Position numbers and translations under genes: made by a program. Shown here piece by piece: positions 41,799 to 52,475 of a stretch of 64,000 bases of DNA. This DNA is from Eggerthella lenta DSM 2243. Its GTDB lineage: Bacteria > Actinomycetota > Coriobacteriia > Coriobacteriales > Eggerthellaceae. Below the pieces are notes generated by a model, which did not search any database, was not told the DNA's origin, and saw only the letters and a list, made by a program, of their open reading frames with translations. The stretch lies in the NCBI RefSeq assembly GCF_000024265.1, contig NC_013204.1, positions 1,786,180 to 1,850,179 on the forward strand, written 5' to 3'. Numbering within the stretch: the first letter of the stretch is position 1; every line of letters begins with the position of its first letter.

Positions 41799-44702
41799 CT
41801 AGATCGCGTCCGACCTCAGAGCCTCCACGATGTTGGAGGCGTGCGAGCGGCGCAGCGCGTAGGCCACGCTGAGCGCCAGCACGACGGCCACGATGGCCAC
41901 GGCGAGAGCCACGTAGTCCCACGGCAGCGTGAACTCGAGGCCGGCGAACGCCATGGACGTTGCTGCAAACAGCGCGAATGTAACCGCTACGGCTGCCGCC
42001 AGCCCTATCCCCAAACCGCGCAGGGCGTAGCTCGCGCACTCGTAGGCCAGCATTCGGGCGAAGGCGCGGTTGCCCATGCCGATGGAACGCAGCGCGGCGA
42101 ACTCGCGCGTGCGCAGGATGATCCCGTTCGCCAGCGTGTTGAACACGTTGGCCACGGCGATGAGCGTCGTGATGACGGAGAAGCACAGCACGAACAGCTG
42201 GAAGGCCTGCGCGATCAGGCGGTTCTGGCGCGCCGCATTCTCGATGTCGCTGACGTTGACCACGACGTCGCCCAAGTCGCGCGCCAGCGCCTCCAGCTCG
42301 TCGGAAGCCTTCGCGTGATCCTCCGCCGTGAACGAGGCTCCGGCGAACGAGTACGTGTACGGGTTCGAGTGGTAGTCGCCCAGCCCTGCGGCTCTCTCCG
42401 CAACGCTCTCCGGCAGGATGATCGAGGGGAAGTGGTTGTTGGCCGCGATGGCGTTCAGCACGGCCGGCTCCTCGTCGCAGAGCGCTCCTATCTCGATGCG
42501 GAAAGCCGTGGCCGCCTCGTCGATCGGGGCGGTGACGATGTCGGCCGTCCCGCTGACCCCGGCCTCCCGGTCGAGGTACCCCACCAGGGGCCGTCCGTCC
42601 GGGCCTTCCTGCAAGCCCATGTTGGAGAATCCTTCGCGCTCCTCGGTGACGTACAGGTCGACGGCGCCGGTGCCCGCGAAGGGCTTCGTGGACACGTACG
42701 TGCCGTCGGGCATCCTGTCCTGATAGGTGTTCAGGCCGATGGCGCGCGGGTTCTCCGGGTCGGTGTAGGCGGCTACGTCCAGGTCGAGCTCGTCCAGCAG
42801 CGCGCGCCACGAGGCATCGTCGACGAAGAAGGTGTACAGGGCCCCGTAGTAATCGCCGTCCTCGCCGAAGCTGTCGGGCACCCAGTCGGCGCTCGTCTGG
42901 GAGTTGTAAGCCTGCCGAGCAGCGCGCGCCTCTTGCGATATCATGCGACCGTCGACGACGCTTTCGGCCTGACCTTGGCGGCACGAGCCTATGAGCTGCA
43001 AGCCCTCGATCTCACTCGCCCGCGCCAGGAACTCGTCGTATTCGGCGGCGTAGTCGGACAGGTCGTTCCCTTCGCGCGGGGTGGTGTAGTCGGGATGCGC
43101 CGACACCACGATGTCGGCTCCGCTCCCAGCGCCGCGCGAGCTGCTGGCGCGGTCGGACAGCGGCGCGAGGTACAGCGCCGTGCTGCCGGCGACCACCACG
43201 AGGGTCACGCTGACCGCGAGCGATGCCACCACGGTGCGCCCGCGCGTCGCCGAGCGCGACAGGTTGCGGTGTGCGACGAACCCGGGGATGCCGAACAGCC
43301 TGCCCGCGATGCCCAGCTTCACGCGCCCGACGTCGGGCGCGTGCGATGGTGCCGACCGTTCTGCGCGCTTCGAGAGGCGCACGTCCTGCGTTTGGCGGAT
43401 GGCGTCGACGGCTGAGACGCGGGCGGCGCGGGCCGACGGCACCCAGGCGCTCACCAGCAAAGTGGCTATCGACAGTGCCGCGGCCGCAGCCAACGCTCCG
43501 GCATCCACGTGCACCGCGAGCCCCGCCGATCCCGATCCCAACATCGCAGCGAACGCCTCCTGCGACGACGAGAACGCGCCTGCCGTGCCCGCCACGCCCG
43601 CTAAGAGGCCAATCGGCACGCCGACGGCTCCCAGCAGCAGCGCCTCTGCCAGCACGGTGCTGCGCAGTTGCCGCTTCGAAGCGCCGAGAGAGGCCAGCAG
43701 TCCGAACTGCCGCGTACGCTCGGCCACCGAGATGGCGAATGCGTTGTAGATCAGCGATGCGGACGCCGCCACGATGACGATGGCCAACACGGCGGCAACC
43801 GCCCAGAGGCTTCCCCAGATGGGCCTGCCGTCGGAGATGCCCAAGTACGAGAACAGGCTGGTGTGGTACAGAGTGGCGGCCGTATCGTCCAATCCGGTCG
43901 CGTCGGCGAAGAAGGCCTTCATCTCGTCGAGGGTTCCCAGACCTTGCGTGACCAGATACGCGCCCGCAGCCGCTCCTTCCTCAGACGCGTCGGCCACGGT
44001 GAGGGCGACGCTGGGCGCGGAAGAGGCCGTGTAGTTGTTGGCGAGGAAAGGCGCTTGTCGCTTGTAGAATCCGGTAACCGTCAGCGTGCGCTCGCGGGCG
44101 TTCTCGACGCGCGTCTCGTTTCCGTCGGCGAGGCGCGCGCCGTCTTCGGCGGCTGCGAGGTTTCCAAAACCTCCCGTGAGGGTGGAACCCGTTTCAAGGG
44201 GGCCGTTCGAAACAACGCCCTCGGCGCCTCCCGCGCCCAGCTCCTCGCCTTGGAGATAGTCGGGCAGCACGATCTCGTCCGCTGTCTCGGGCCATCGCCC
44301 GCTTGCCAGCTCGGGCATCAGGGAGTACGGCGCGCCGCCCGGCTCGTCGACGCCCTTGACGGTGGTCGGCGTCGTCTTCAGCGCGATGAACGCACCCAGA
44401 CGGTTGGCGTCGTCGGGCGCGAGTGCGGCCGATCCGAGGTCGCGGAAGGTGGCGAGGTCGGTCACGGCGTCGCTTTCCACGAGCGCATCGATGCCCTGAG
44501 CGGGCACGTCGGGGGAAAACACGTGCCATGATCCTTCAGTTACCATCGTGCGCTCGAGCAAGCCCTGCTGCACGCTTGCCACGCTGGTCAGCACGGCGGC
44601 CAGAAGCGCCGTGGACAGCGCGATGCCGACGACGGTCACGGCCGTGCGCACGCGGTTCTGAGCGAGCGAGCGCAGGGTGAAACGCGTGAATATGCCGGCC
44701 AT
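41799..44702 (-). CDS. FtsX/MacB-type ABC transporter permease
   Basis: A 967-residue permease. One N-terminal helix (~15-37) precedes a large extracytoplasmic domain (~38-300). Three or four helices follow (~305-435), then a helix near 490-510, a second large extracellular domain (~520-815) and three C-terminal helices (~835-955). FtsX signatures are ERTRQFGLLASLGASKRQLR and LRTREFAALRSIGMGNRAFARML. Duplicated FtsX cores of this kind belong to peptide/lipid exporters or antibiotic-resistance transporters. It overlaps the ATPase gene by one base. Confidence 0.88.
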   Translation of the reverse strand: MAGIFTRFTLRSLAQNRVRTAVTVVGIALSTALLAAVLTSVASVQQGLLERTMVTEGSWHVFSPDVPAQGIDALVESDAVTDLATFRDLGSAALAPDDANRLGAFIALKTTPTTVKGVDEPGGAPYSLMPELASGRWPETADEIVLPDYLQGEELGAGGAEGVVSNGPLETGSTLTGGFGNLAAAEDGARLADGNETRVENARERTLTVTGFYKRQAPFLANNYTASSAPSVALTVADASEEGAAAGAYLVTQGLGTLDEMKAFFADATGLDDTAATLYHTSLFSYLGISDGRPIWGSLWAVAAVLAIVIVAASASLIYNAFAISVAERTRQFGLLASLGASKRQLRSTVLAEALLLGAVGVPIGLLAGVAGTAGAFSSSQEAFAAMLGSGSAGLAVHVDAGALAAAAALSIATLLVSAWVPSARAARVSAVDAIRQTQDVRLSKRAERSAPSHAPDVGRVKLGIAGRLFGIPGFVAHRNLSRSATRGRTVVASLAVSVTLVVVAGSTALYLAPLSDRASSSRGAGSGADIVVSAHPDYTTPREGNDLSDYAAEYDEFLARASEIEGLQLIGSCRQGQAESVVDGRMISQEARAARQAYNSQTSADWVPDSFGEDGDYYGALYTFFVDDASWRALLDELDLDVAAYTDPENPRAIGLNTYQDRMPDGTYVSTKPFAGTGAVDLYVTEEREGFSNMGLQEGPDGRPLVGYLDREAGVSGTADIVTAPIDEAATAFRIEIGALCDEEPAVLNAIAANNHFPSIILPESVAERAAGLGDYHSNPYTYSFAGASFTAEDHAKASDELEALARDLGDVVVNVSDIENAARQNRLIAQAFQLFVLCFSVITTLIAVANVFNTLANGIILRTREFAALRSIGMGNRAFARMLAYECASYALRGLGIGLAAAVAVTFALFAATSMAFAGLEFTLPWDYVALAVAIVAVVLALSVAYALRRSHASNIVEALRSDAI

Positions 44703-45382
44703 CAGCGCCTCCTTTCGTCGGAGGCGATGCGGCCATCCTCGATGGCGATGACGCGGTCGGCCATGCAGGCGATGTCCTCGTCATGCGTGATCACCACGAG
44801 CGTCTGGTCGAAGCGCTTGTTCGACTCGCGCAAAAGCGCCATGATCTCGTGCGAGTTGCGCGAGTCGAGGTTGCCGGTGGGCTCGTCGGCCAGCACCACG
44901 GCAGGCGCGTTCATGAGCGCGCGCCCGATGGCCACGCGCTGTTGCTGTCCGCCTGACAGCTGATTGGGCAGGAAGCGCTCATGGCCGCGCAGTCCCAAGC
45001 CGTCCAGAAGCATGCCGAGGCGCTCTTCGTTCACGGCGCGTCCGTCCATGAGCACGGGAAGCGTCATGTTCTCCACCACGTTGAGCACGGGGATGAGGTT
45101 GTAGAACTGGTAGACCAGCCCCACGTCGCGACGGCGCAGCACGGCCAGCTCCTCGTCGGAGCGCGCGTACACGTCCGCGCCGTTCAGCAGCACCGTGCCG
45201 GAGGTGGGGCGGTCGACGCCGCCCATGAGGTGCAGAAGCGTCGACTTGCCGGAGCCCGACGAGCCGACGATGGCCACGAACTCGCCCGCGGCCACGCTGA
45301 ACGACACGTCGTCGAGCGCCTTGAGCGCCGTGGGGCCGCTTCCGTACACCTTGGTGAGATGGTCGATGGTCAGAATGTCCAT
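44702..45382 (-). CDS. MacB/LolD-type ABC transporter ATPase
   Basis: A 226-residue ATPase partner of the FtsX-type permease. Walker A GSSGSGKST, LSGGQQQRVAIGRAL, VVLADEPTGNLD and the H-loop VVITHDED are complete. A TGATG overlap couples it to the permease gene. A two-component system lies immediately upstream on the same strand, as in antimicrobial-peptide sensing and detoxification modules. Confidence 0.92.
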   Translation of the reverse strand: MDILTIDHLTKVYGSGPTALKALDDVSFSVAAGEFVAIVGSSGSGKSTLLHLMGGVDRPTSGTVLLNGADVYARSDEELAVLRRRDVGLVYQFYNLIPVLNVVENMTLPVLMDGRAVNEERLGMLLDGLGLRGHERFLPNQLSGGQQQRVAIGRALMNAPAVVLADEPTGNLDSRNSHEIMALLRESNKRFDQTLVVITHDEDIACMADRVIAIEDGRIASDERRR

Positions 45383-45503
45383 GAGGAGCCTTTCTCGCTA
45401 ACGGTCTACGGAATAGTGTGCCATCCCGCGCTTGCGCGGGCATGAACGCCGCATGACGGAATTGTCATATTCGGCCAGCCCGCCGTTCCGGGCGAAGGGC
45501 CTC

Positions 45504-46508
45504 CTACACGACCACCTTCGGGAACGTCAGGTCGAAGCGAGCGCCGCCCGTTTCGCGGTCGTTGCCCGCGCGCAGCGTGCCTCCCTGGGCGGTCACGAGC
45601 GCCTGGGCCAGCGCGAGGCCGATGCCGAACCCCTCCGATCCCGCGCCGCGGTAGAAGCGCTCGAACAGGCGGGGAAGGTCCTCGGCGGCGATGCCCGGGC
45701 CCGTGTCGGCGACGGACAGGCGGAAGGCCACGGCGTCCTCGGACGCCTGCACGCGCACGCATCCGCCGGCGGGCGTGTGCTCCATGCAGTTCTTGAGGAT
45801 GTTGCCCAGCGCCTCGGCCGACCAGGCGGCGTCTCCGTTGAACGACGCTCCCTCGTCGACGTGCGTCTCGCAGGCGACGTCGCGCAGATCGAAGGCGCCG
45901 GCCAGCGGGGCCAGCGCGTCGCGCACGAGCCGCGCCGCATCCACGGGGCGAGCCTGCACGCGGATGGCCCCGGCATCGGCCTTCGCCAGCTTCAACAGCG
46001 CCGTGACCAGCCATCCCACGCGGCTCACGAGCGTTTCCAGCTCGTGCAGCGCGCGGATGCGCTCGGCCTCGTCGCTCGTGCGCTCGGCGGTGCCGATGAG
46101 CAGCCCCATGGCCGTGAGCGGGGTGCGTATCTGGTGCGACACGTCGGCCAGCGCGTCGGCCAGCGCGTTCTTCTCGGCGTCGAGGCGCTCGGTGGCGGTG
46201 CGCAGGGCGGCCACCATCTTCGCCAGCTCGTTTCTGAGCACGGCCAGATCTCCCTCGCGGTAGTCCGAGAAGGCGATGCGCCGGCCGCCGTGCAGCACCT
46301 CGTCGACCTCGGACGCCAAACGCGCGATCTGCCGGTAACGCCGCAGCGAGAACGTCGCGAACAGCGCGCAGGCCAGCGCTCCGGCGGCCAGCACCCACAG
46401 GCCCGCGCGCGGTCCTTCCACCGCGGCGGCCGCTGCGGCGAAGACGGCAAGCGCCCCCGCGAGCAGCGCCAACTGGCAGGCGAAGGCCCGGTTCCTCGTC
46501 AGGCCCAT
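45504..46508 (-). CDS. Sensor histidine kinase
   Basis: A 334-residue kinase. Two closely spaced membrane helices (~10-29 and ~36-53) leave almost no extracellular sensor loop, typical of intramembrane-sensing kinases. Phosphoacceptor His125 in DVSHQIRTPLTAMG. ATP-binding boxes NILKNCMEHTP, DTGPGI and GFGIGLALA are present. It lies one base after the response regulator stop. Likely senses substrates through the adjacent FtsX transporter. Confidence 0.9.
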   Translation of the reverse strand: MGLTRNRAFACQLALLAGALAVFAAAAAAVEGPRAGLWVLAAGALACALFATFSLRRYRQIARLASEVDEVLHGGRRIAFSDYREGDLAVLRNELAKMVAALRTATERLDAEKNALADALADVSHQIRTPLTAMGLLIGTAERTSDEAERIRALHELETLVSRVGWLVTALLKLAKADAGAIRVQARPVDAARLVRDALAPLAGAFDLRDVACETHVDEGASFNGDAAWSAEALGNILKNCMEHTPAGGCVRVQASEDAVAFRLSVADTGPGIAAEDLPRLFERFYRGAGSEGFGIGLALAQALVTAQGGTLRAGNDRETGGARFDLTFPKVVV

Positions 46509-46509
46509 G

Positions 46510-47181
46510 TCACGCCCCCGTCCGGTAGCCCAGCCCGCGCACGGTGAGGATGAGGCGGGGTTCGGCCGGATCGTCCTCCACCTTGTCGCGCAGGCGCTTG
46601 ACGTAGACGCTCAGCGTGTTGTCGCTGACGTATTCGCCGGCGCTGTCCCAGATGGCGTTGCGCACGTGCTCGCGCGTGACCAGCTTGCCCCGGCTCTGCG
46701 CGAACAGCAGGAGCAGCCGGTACTCGAGCGCCGTCAGCGCCAGGTCGCGGCCCGCCTTGCGCACGCACGCGGTGCCGGCGTCGATCTCCACGTCGCCCAA
46801 GCGCAAAAGCGACGAGGCGGCGTTCGTGCGGCGCAGCACCGAGCGGATGCGCGAGAGCAGCTCGCGGGCGCGGAAGGGCTTGGCGATGTAGTCGTCGGCG
46901 CCCATGTCGAGGCCGGCCACGGTGCTGAACTCGTCGTCGGAGGCCGTGAGGAAGATGACGGCGGGAGCCGGGTCGCACGCCTTGGCCGCCGCGCACACGG
47001 CGAACCCGTTGCCCTGGGCGAGCGCCACGTCCACCAGCGCCAGGTCGAAACGTTCGCTGCGCAGCAACTCGACGGCCGCGTCCTGGCCGTCGGCACAGCG
47101 CGTCTCGTATCCTTCCGATCGCAGCAGGTCCGTCAAGCTGGCGACGATGGCCGCGTCGTCTTCGACGAGCAACATGCGCAT
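46510..47181 (-). CDS. OmpR/PhoB-family response regulator
   Basis: A 223-residue regulator. Start at 47181 (MRMLLVED) from the domain boundary. The receiver domain has D51 as phospho-acceptor (ALVDVAL) and KPFRARELLSRI. The C-terminal winged helix is GKLVTREHVRNAIW...VSDNTLSVYVKRLRDKVE...TVRGLGYR. Operon with the kinase. Probable target: the ABC exporter genes downstream, where ATGAC-GGAAT-TGTCAT-like symmetry occurs near 45453-45468. Confidence 0.92.
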   Translation of the reverse strand: MRMLLVEDDAAIVASLTDLLRSEGYETRCADGQDAAVELLRSERFDLALVDVALAQGNGFAVCAAAKACDPAPAVIFLTASDDEFSTVAGLDMGADDYIAKPFRARELLSRIRSVLRRTNAASSLLRLGDVEIDAGTACVRKAGRDLALTALEYRLLLLFAQSRGKLVTREHVRNAIWDSAGEYVSDNTLSVYVKRLRDKVEDDPAEPRLILTVRGLGYRTGA

Positions 47182-47249
47182 GGGGCGTCCTTCCCTTCGG
47201 GTGCATCGTCTCCACGGTAGCAGAAAACGCGGGAAAGGGGAGGGGAGGA

Positions 47250-47465
47250 TCAGCCTTCTTCGTCGTCGACGAACTCCAGGATGTCGCCGGGTTGGCAGTC
47301 CAGCTCCTTGCAGATGGCGTTGAGCGTTTTGAAGCGCACCCCGCTGACCTTGCCGTTCTTCAGCTTCGACAGATTGCCGTCGGCTATACCCACCTTCTCG
47401 GCCAGCTCTCCCAGGGAAACCTTGCGATCGGCCATCATCCGATCGAGGCGCAGCACGATAGCCAT
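47250..47465 (-). CDS. Small Cro/CI-type regulator (YozG-like)
   Basis: A 71-residue helix-turn-helix protein (LDRMMADRKVSLGELAEKVGIADGNLSKLKNGK, then ALNAICKELDCQPGDILEF). It follows the DUF2975 gene by 9 bp. This pairing of a YozG-type regulator with a DUF2975 membrane protein is common in Gram-positive genomes. Confidence 0.85.
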   Translation of the reverse strand: MAIVLRLDRMMADRKVSLGELAEKVGIADGNLSKLKNGKVSGVRFKTLNAICKELDCQPGDILEFVDDEEG

Positions 47466-47474
47466 GCTGCCCTC

Positions 47475-47957
47475 CTAGATGATCTCGAAGTTCTCGTCTT
47501 GGACGAGATAGCCGTACTCGATGATCTGCCCGAGGCAGAACACGATGGCGGCCAGCATGAAGGCGAACATGACCGATTCGTCCACGAGAGCGCCGGACAG
47601 CGTTCCGGTTTGGATGCTGCCGACTGCCCAGTACAGCCACTTCGGCACCGCGAGCGTCGCGAAAAGGAGCACGGCCACCGCTTTGATCTTGCGCGGCAGG
47701 TTTGCGAAGAACGGCGTCTCCTCGCGATTGATGCGCAGAAAGACGAGAGCGACGTACACGGCCAACGCGACGAGAAGCCCGTCCCCGAGCAATCCCATGC
47801 CGTGGCGCACGGAGTCGGGGTTCGACAGCGCTTCACCGGTCGTCAGCCAGTCGAAGATATTGATCGACGTCTGAATGCCGAACAGCAGCGCGATGGCGAG
47901 GATCGCGACGAATGCGGTCATGCTGGTCGACTTGATCTTGGCGCGCGTCTTGTCCAT
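47475..47957 (-). CDS. DUF2975-type membrane protein
   Basis: A 160-residue protein with four membrane helices (~12-32, 50-72, 90-110, 122-145). RBS GGAGACC before the ATG. Size, topology and the adjacent YozG-like regulator identify the DUF2975 group, function unknown. A palindrome TGACG-TTTTA-CGTCA at 48024-48038 upstream is a likely operator of the pair. Confidence 0.7.
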   Translation of the reverse strand: MDKTRAKIKSTSMTAFVAILAIALLFGIQTSINIFDWLTTGEALSNPDSVRHGMGLLGDGLLVALAVYVALVFLRINREETPFFANLPRKIKAVAVLLFATLAVPKWLYWAVGSIQTGTLSGALVDESVMFAFMLAAIVFCLGQIIEYGYLVQDENFEII

Positions 47958-48023
47958 AGGGGTCTCCTCGCTATCGGATGGCTCCCAGTATACGCCGAAA
48001 CATGACGCAAAATGATATGAATA

Positions 48024-48038
48024 TGACGTTTTACGTCA
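48024..48038 (-). promoter_or_regulatory. Palindrome upstream of the DUF2975 gene
   Basis: TGACG-TTTTA-CGTCA, 66 bp before the gene start, with AGTATA (minus strand TATACT) at 47988-47993 as a possible -10. Candidate operator for the small regulator at 47250. Confidence 0.45.
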
Positions 48039-48057
48039 AAACATGCAGCCGGTCGAT

Positions 48058-48303
48058 CTACAGATCCACCCAGAACCTCGAGTTCTTGTACAGCTCCTCC
48101 ACTTTGCTGCGCGCCCACGGGGTCTTGCGCAGGAACGTGAGCGAGCTCTTGAAGTTCGGGTTCTTCTTGAAGCAGTTGATCCTGATGCGCTTGGCCAGGC
48201 CGTCCCAGCCGTACTTGTTCACCAGCTGCTTGAGCATCGTCTCCAGCGTGATGCCGTGCAGCGGGTCGTTGGGATGCTGCCGATCTGCGGGGTTGTCGGG
48301 CAT
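48058..48303 (-). CDS. VF530-family DNA-binding protein
   Basis: An 81-residue protein; start at 48303 (MPDNPADR) after GGAGAG. The family signature is nearly unbroken: [28 protein letters not shown], then [31 protein letters not shown]530/DUF2132 proteins bind DNA; their role is not established. Confidence 0.88.
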   Translation of the reverse strand: MPDNPADRQHPNDPLHGITLETMLKQLVNKYGWDGLAKRIRINCFKKNPNFKSSLTFLRKTPWARSKVEELYKNSRFWVDL

Positions 48304-48405
48304 GGGCTCTCCGTGTTCCTCGAAACGTGTGCGCTCCATGATGACGCATGTGCGCGGCGTTTCCCGCCGGAAACGACCGCAATCAGCGAAACATCGTGCA
48401 AAATC

Positions 48406-48472
48406 AGGCGTATCTTCGCTCCAAAAACACGCCCCAGCGGACGAAGCGTGTTTTTGGAGCGAAGATACGCCT
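48406..48472. terminator. 27-bp perfect-stem hairpin
   Basis: AGGCGTATCTTCGCTCC plus AAAAACACGC pairs perfectly with 48446-48472 across a 13-nt loop. It lies downstream of the 99-residue membrane protein gene. The inner AAAAACACGC...GCGTGTTTTT is shared with the hairpin at 49474-49533. Confidence 0.6.
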
Positions 48473-48486
48473 TTCTCTGTTTGCGT

Positions 48487-48786
48487 TTACCGACGGCGCC
48501 CCATCGCCAGCACCGCGCGCACGCCGAGGAGCGTGAACGCCGCCACGGCGACGGCGCCCGCCGCTCCACCGGCTATGAGCCCGCCGACGAGCCCTGCGCT
48601 CTTCCCGTGGGCATGCTCGGGGTCTTGGCATCGCCGGGCGTCCGGCGTCGCGGGTCGATGCGGCCCCTCCGGCCCATCCGGCGTTTCCGCCGCTGAGGGC
48701 GCGTCGCGCTCCTCCTCGTTTCCCATGAGGGTGTCCAGCCCCCGGCCGAGGGCTGCGGGACGGGCGCTTCCTTCTTTCGCGTTCAT
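48487..48786 (-). CDS. Small membrane protein with a ParB-like N-terminal motif
   Basis: A 99-residue protein. GAAGGAGG precedes the ATG. Residues ~10-22 read PAALGRGLDTLMG, close to the N-terminal GLGRGLDALI box by which chromosomal ParB proteins contact ParA/Soj. A disordered linker rich in Pro, Asp and His (~25-62) and one membrane helix (~64-92, GLVGGLIAGGAAGAVAVAAFTLLG) follow. No ParB DNA-binding domain is present. It sits 0.7 kb from a parS site. A membrane anchor or decoy for ParA is possible; function is inferred from the motif only. Confidence 0.6.
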   Translation of the reverse strand: MNAKEGSARPAALGRGLDTLMGNEEERDAPSAAETPDGPEGPHRPATPDARRCQDPEHAHGKSAGLVGGLIAGGAAGAVAVAAFTLLGVRAVLAMGRRR

Positions 48787-48933
48787 GGCTGCCTCCTTCT
48801 GCTTGGCTTGTCCTTCCGCTCGGCACCTTACGCTTCGGGCGCGTCGGCGCAGCGGGCGGGCGCGCGGCGTGGGCGAGGCGAGTCGCAGCTGTAACGTTCG
48901 GTTGGAAAGCGTTTGCTCGGATCGAGGCCGAAA

Positions 48934-49344
48934 TTAAAGATCGGACGAGACGAAGCTGTCGATGAGGCGCAGGGCGGGATGGGCCACGATGCCGCCCGCC
49001 AGCGCGCCTCCCGCGCCCACGAGCCAATCGAAGAAGCTGAAGGGGTGGTCGGGAACCATGAGCGACACCGCTCCGTCGGCGATGCCCAGCATGCACGTGA
49101 TCAGGACGGCCGCTGCGCAGGCGGTGAGCAGTCCCATATGCTGCCACAGCGCGTTCGCCAGCAGGAAGCCGAGCACCGCGAACTCGACGAAGTACGCCAC
49201 TGCCGAAGGCGCGCTCACGGCGGGCCCGAAGTACACGACCGCCGCCCATGCCGCGGCCAGCGCCCAGCGCCCGACCACGATGAAGCGCCGCCGCTTCGAC
49301 ATGCGCGGCTTCGCATCTCCGATATCTTGCATCCGATCGTCCAT
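48934..49344 (-). CDS. VanZ-like membrane protein
   Basis: A 136-residue protein with four membrane helices (~25-43, 50-70, 75-95, 112-130). The pattern YFVEFAVLGFLLANALW and FFDWLVGAGGALAGGIV resembles VanZ-family proteins. It has no vanA-type neighbours, so glycopeptide resistance is not implied. Confidence 0.6.
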   Translation of the reverse strand: MDDRMQDIGDAKPRMSKRRRFIVVGRWALAAAWAAVVYFGPAVSAPSAVAYFVEFAVLGFLLANALWQHMGLLTACAAAVLITCMLGIADGAVSLMVPDHPFSFFDWLVGAGGALAGGIVAHPALRLIDSFVSSDL

Positions 49345-49442
49345 GCCCCCACCATACCACGCCCCCCGATCCGACCCCCGACACGGGCACCGTACCGTTG
49401 CCTGCGACGTTTCCCCGGACGTCGCAGGCCTGTCCGAACGGA

Positions 49443-49458
49443 TGTTTCACGTGAAACA
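49443..49458. promoter_or_regulatory. parS site 1
   Basis: TGTTTCACGTGAAACA, identical to the chromosomal ParB-binding consensus known from Bacillus and Streptomyces. Perfect 16-bp palindrome in an intergenic gap. Confidence 0.9.
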
Positions 49459-49473
49459 TCGACATCGAAAGAT

Positions 49474-49533
49474 GCATCATCGCCCGAAAAACACGCAAAA
49501 CGGCCTTCTAGCGTGTTTTTCGGGCGATGATGC
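49474..49533. terminator. 23-bp perfect-stem hairpin after the P-type ATPase
   Basis: GCATCATCGCCCG plus AAAAACACGC pairs with 49511-49533 over a 14-nt loop, 80 bp downstream of the ATPase stop. Same inner motif as the hairpin at 48406. Likely terminator. Confidence 0.6.
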
Positions 49534-49613
49534 GACGCTGCGACCCTTCTGCAACGTGCCGCGCCGCCTCTCTCGGGGCGGCACGGGCGATTCGCTCGGA
49601 TGACGCAAGCGGC

Positions 49614-51536
<1,923 letters not shown>

Positions 51537-51563
51537 GATCTCCAACCTTGCAGTTCGGGGTTC

Positions 51564-51682
51564 GTCATCCTGAGCGGAGCGCGTCAGCGCGGAGTCGAAG
51601 GATCCCGCGCGGCGGTAGCTGGAAGTCTGCCGGCTGACACTGCGCGGGATCCTTCGAACACGTTGCGCTCGCTCAGGATGAC
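51564..51682. repeat. Nested palindromic intergenic repeat
   Basis: GTCATCCTGAGCG (51564-51576) pairs with 51670-51682, and TCGAAGGATCCCGCGC (51595-51610) pairs with 51642-51657. A REP-like intergenic element; the inner arm type recurs weakly near 52001-52025. Confidence 0.65.
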
Positions 51683-51732
51683 ATCGGCTTTCGCTCGTTA
51701 TGGATGAGGGGATAGGATACGCGAAGCCGAAG

Positions 51733-51951
51733 TTAGCGCAGGATGACGCAGTCCGGTTCGAACTTCTTGCAGGCGTGCTGAGCTTCGTCCAGCACCGCTT
51801 CGAAGCGGTCGTCGTCGGCTTCCAACACCAGCTTCTGCGTCATGAAGCTGATAGAGGCGCTTTTCACGCCTTCGATGTTCTTGATGGCGTTCTCCATCTT
51901 CGCGGCGCAGTTTGCGCAGTCGAGATCCTGGAGTTTGAATGCCTTTCGCAT
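51733..51951 (-). CDS. Free HMA (heavy-metal-associated) domain protein
   Basis: A 72-residue protein. Its CANC motif in LQDLDCANCAAKMENAIKNIEGV is the metal-binding pair; the fold is that of Atx1/CopZ-like chaperones, but the extra Asp before CANC matches Zn/Cd-pump HMA domains. It probably delivers or senses metal for the downstream P-ATPase, which lacks such a domain. Confidence 0.85.
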   Translation of the reverse strand: MRKAFKLQDLDCANCAAKMENAIKNIEGVKSASISFMTQKLVLEADDDRFEAVLDEAQHACKKFEPDCVILR

Positions 51952-52037
51952 GGCGGTGTCCTTTCGTTTCGGCGTTGTTGCGAGCGGGGGCGCGCGGTGC
52001 GGAGTCGAAGCATCCCGTGCCGCGGTCGATGCGGGGC

Positions 52038-52439
52038 TTATTCGCAGATATGGGTCATGCCCTGGGCGAGCATCGTGTACACGTGGTCGTCCGACAGCGA
52101 GTAGATGACGTTCTTGCCGTCGCGCTGGAACTTCACGAGACGGACCTGCTTGAGCGTGCGCAGCTGGTGCGAGACGGCGCTTTGCGTGGCGCCGATAAGC
52201 TCGGCGAGGTCGGCGACGCACAGCTCCTGGCCCATGAGCGCGTACAGCATCTTGATGCGCGTCGTGTCGCCGAACACCTTGAACAGGTCGGCGAGGTCGT
52301 ACAGCAGCTCCTCGTCGGGCATGCACTCGGGGCTCGGCACGCCCGCATGCTCGGCGCTGCCGCACGAGCAGCCGTTGTCGTGCGCGTTCTGAGCGTCTTC
52401 GCTTCCGGGTGCCGCTTCGGTAATCTTGTCTGGCTTCAT
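52038..52439 (-). CDS. ArsR/SmtB-family metal-sensing repressor
   Basis: A 133-residue winged-helix repressor. N-terminal Cys/His region (CSCGSAEHAG), helix with LFKVFGDTTRIKMLYALMGQELCVADLAELIGATQSAVSHQLRTL, and C-terminal helix DDHVYTMLAQGMTHICE with an Asp-x-His pair of the alpha-5 Zn site. This mix suggests a Cd/Pb/Zn sensor like CadC or CmtR. It should control itself and the HMA/P-ATPase genes via the palindrome at 52458-52475. Confidence 0.88.
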   Translation of the reverse strand: MKPDKITEAAPGSEDAQNAHDNGCSCGSAEHAGVPSPECMPDEELLYDLADLFKVFGDTTRIKMLYALMGQELCVADLAELIGATQSAVSHQLRTLKQVRLVKFQRDGKNVIYSLSDDHVYTMLAQGMTHICE

Positions 52440-52457
52440 TCCGTCAACCTCTCAACA

Positions 52458-52475
52458 TATGATCAACTGTTCATA
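52458..52475. promoter_or_regulatory. ArsR-type operator
   Basis: TATGATCA-AC-TGTTCATA, an imperfect palindrome of the ArsR/SmtB type (one mismatch), 18 bp upstream of the ArsR start in the divergent gap. Confidence 0.65.
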
